Part shown: piece after piece, positions 5,604 through 5,747 of the stretch
Numbering within the stretch: the stretch's first letter is position 1
Layout of the letters: each line of letters opens with the position of its first letter
Source of the DNA: UBA7887 sp964408735
Lineage (GTDB): Bacteria > Pseudomonadota > Alphaproteobacteria > UBA7887
NCBI GenBank assembly: GCA_964408735.1
Contig: CAYPAX010000166.1
Location: 1 to 5,747 of the forward strand
Direction: 5' to 3'
DNA length: 5,747 nucleotides
Made by a program: the position numbers and the translations under genes
Notes under the pieces: model-generated
Told to the model about the DNA's origin: nothing
The model's input: only the letters and a program-made list of their open reading frames with translations
Database searches by the model: none

Positions 5604-5747
5604 GGCGTGGTTCCCTGTACGGTTTTCTGTTCTAGCGCCATGTCTCCCCCCACGCGATCGCCGCAAAGCTACGATTTCGCCAAAGATGTTTGGTTAGCCC
5701 GGATTATTCACGGCTCGGTAGAATATGGTTGGTGAGCGTATATTAAG
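5604..5747. promoter_or_regulatory. Upstream region of the [2Fe-2S] subunit gene
   Basis: No gene is seen in these 144 bases. The proximal part carries the ribosome site AGGGAA (complement of 5611-5616). The part beyond about 5665 is visibly more AT-rich than the genes. I cannot name a confident -35/-10 pair or operator. A GCGATCGC palindrome at 5654-5661 is too short to interpret. The gene promoter is expected here because the gene has no close upstream neighbour in the window. Confidence 0.45.

Noticed and set aside
30..5712. Inverted similarity between CCGGGTATTATC (minus strand near 32-43) and CCCGGATTATTC near 5698-5709 as ends of one transposon
   Set aside because: The match is short and imperfect, and nothing between them resembles a transposase; ordinary chromosomal enzymes fill the interval.

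Overview
The window is GC-rich, densely packed bacterial chromosome. Gene families and codon choice suggest an alphaproteobacterium, perhaps of the Rhodospirillales. That placement is inferred from general character; no rRNA or marker gene is present. I see no tRNA, rRNA, CRISPR array, phage gene or transposase.

Layout, left to right. Positions 1-267 hold no intact gene, but at 143-205 on the minus strand there is the decayed C-terminal end of an acyl-CoA dehydrogenase. Next is a luciferase-like (LLM class) flavin/F420 oxidoreductase (268-1221, +). It converges, with a 1-base gap, on a complete 598-residue acyl-CoA dehydrogenase of the DmdC-like long type (1223-3019, -). That gene diverges across 51 bp from an enolase-superfamily (mandelate racemase/galactonate dehydratase-like) enzyme (3071-4201, +). 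Thirteen bases later follows a nucleoside hydrolase with a probable TTG start (4215-5147, +). It converges, with a 3-base gap, on a CoxS/IorA-type [2Fe-2S] small subunit of a molybdenum hydroxylase (5151-5603, -). The last 144 bases are the upstream region of that gene and show no gene of their own.

How the genes might work together. Only the enolase-superfamily gene and the nucleoside hydrolase look like an operon; together they could feed an acid sugar and a nucleoside-derived sugar into carbon catabolism, but no pathway is demonstrated. The acyl-CoA dehydrogenase shares a control region with them. The [2Fe-2S] subunit has no catalytic molybdenum subunit beside it in the window. The whole reads as a catabolic accessory neighbourhood of single-enzyme transcription units.

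I did not find a convincing new biological system. The most informative observation is the acyl-CoA dehydrogenase remnant at 143-205. It aligns in frame, stop codon to stop codon, with the end of the intact gene at 1223-3019, so the LLM gene is flanked by two related gene ends in the same orientation. This records an old duplication or replacement at the locus.
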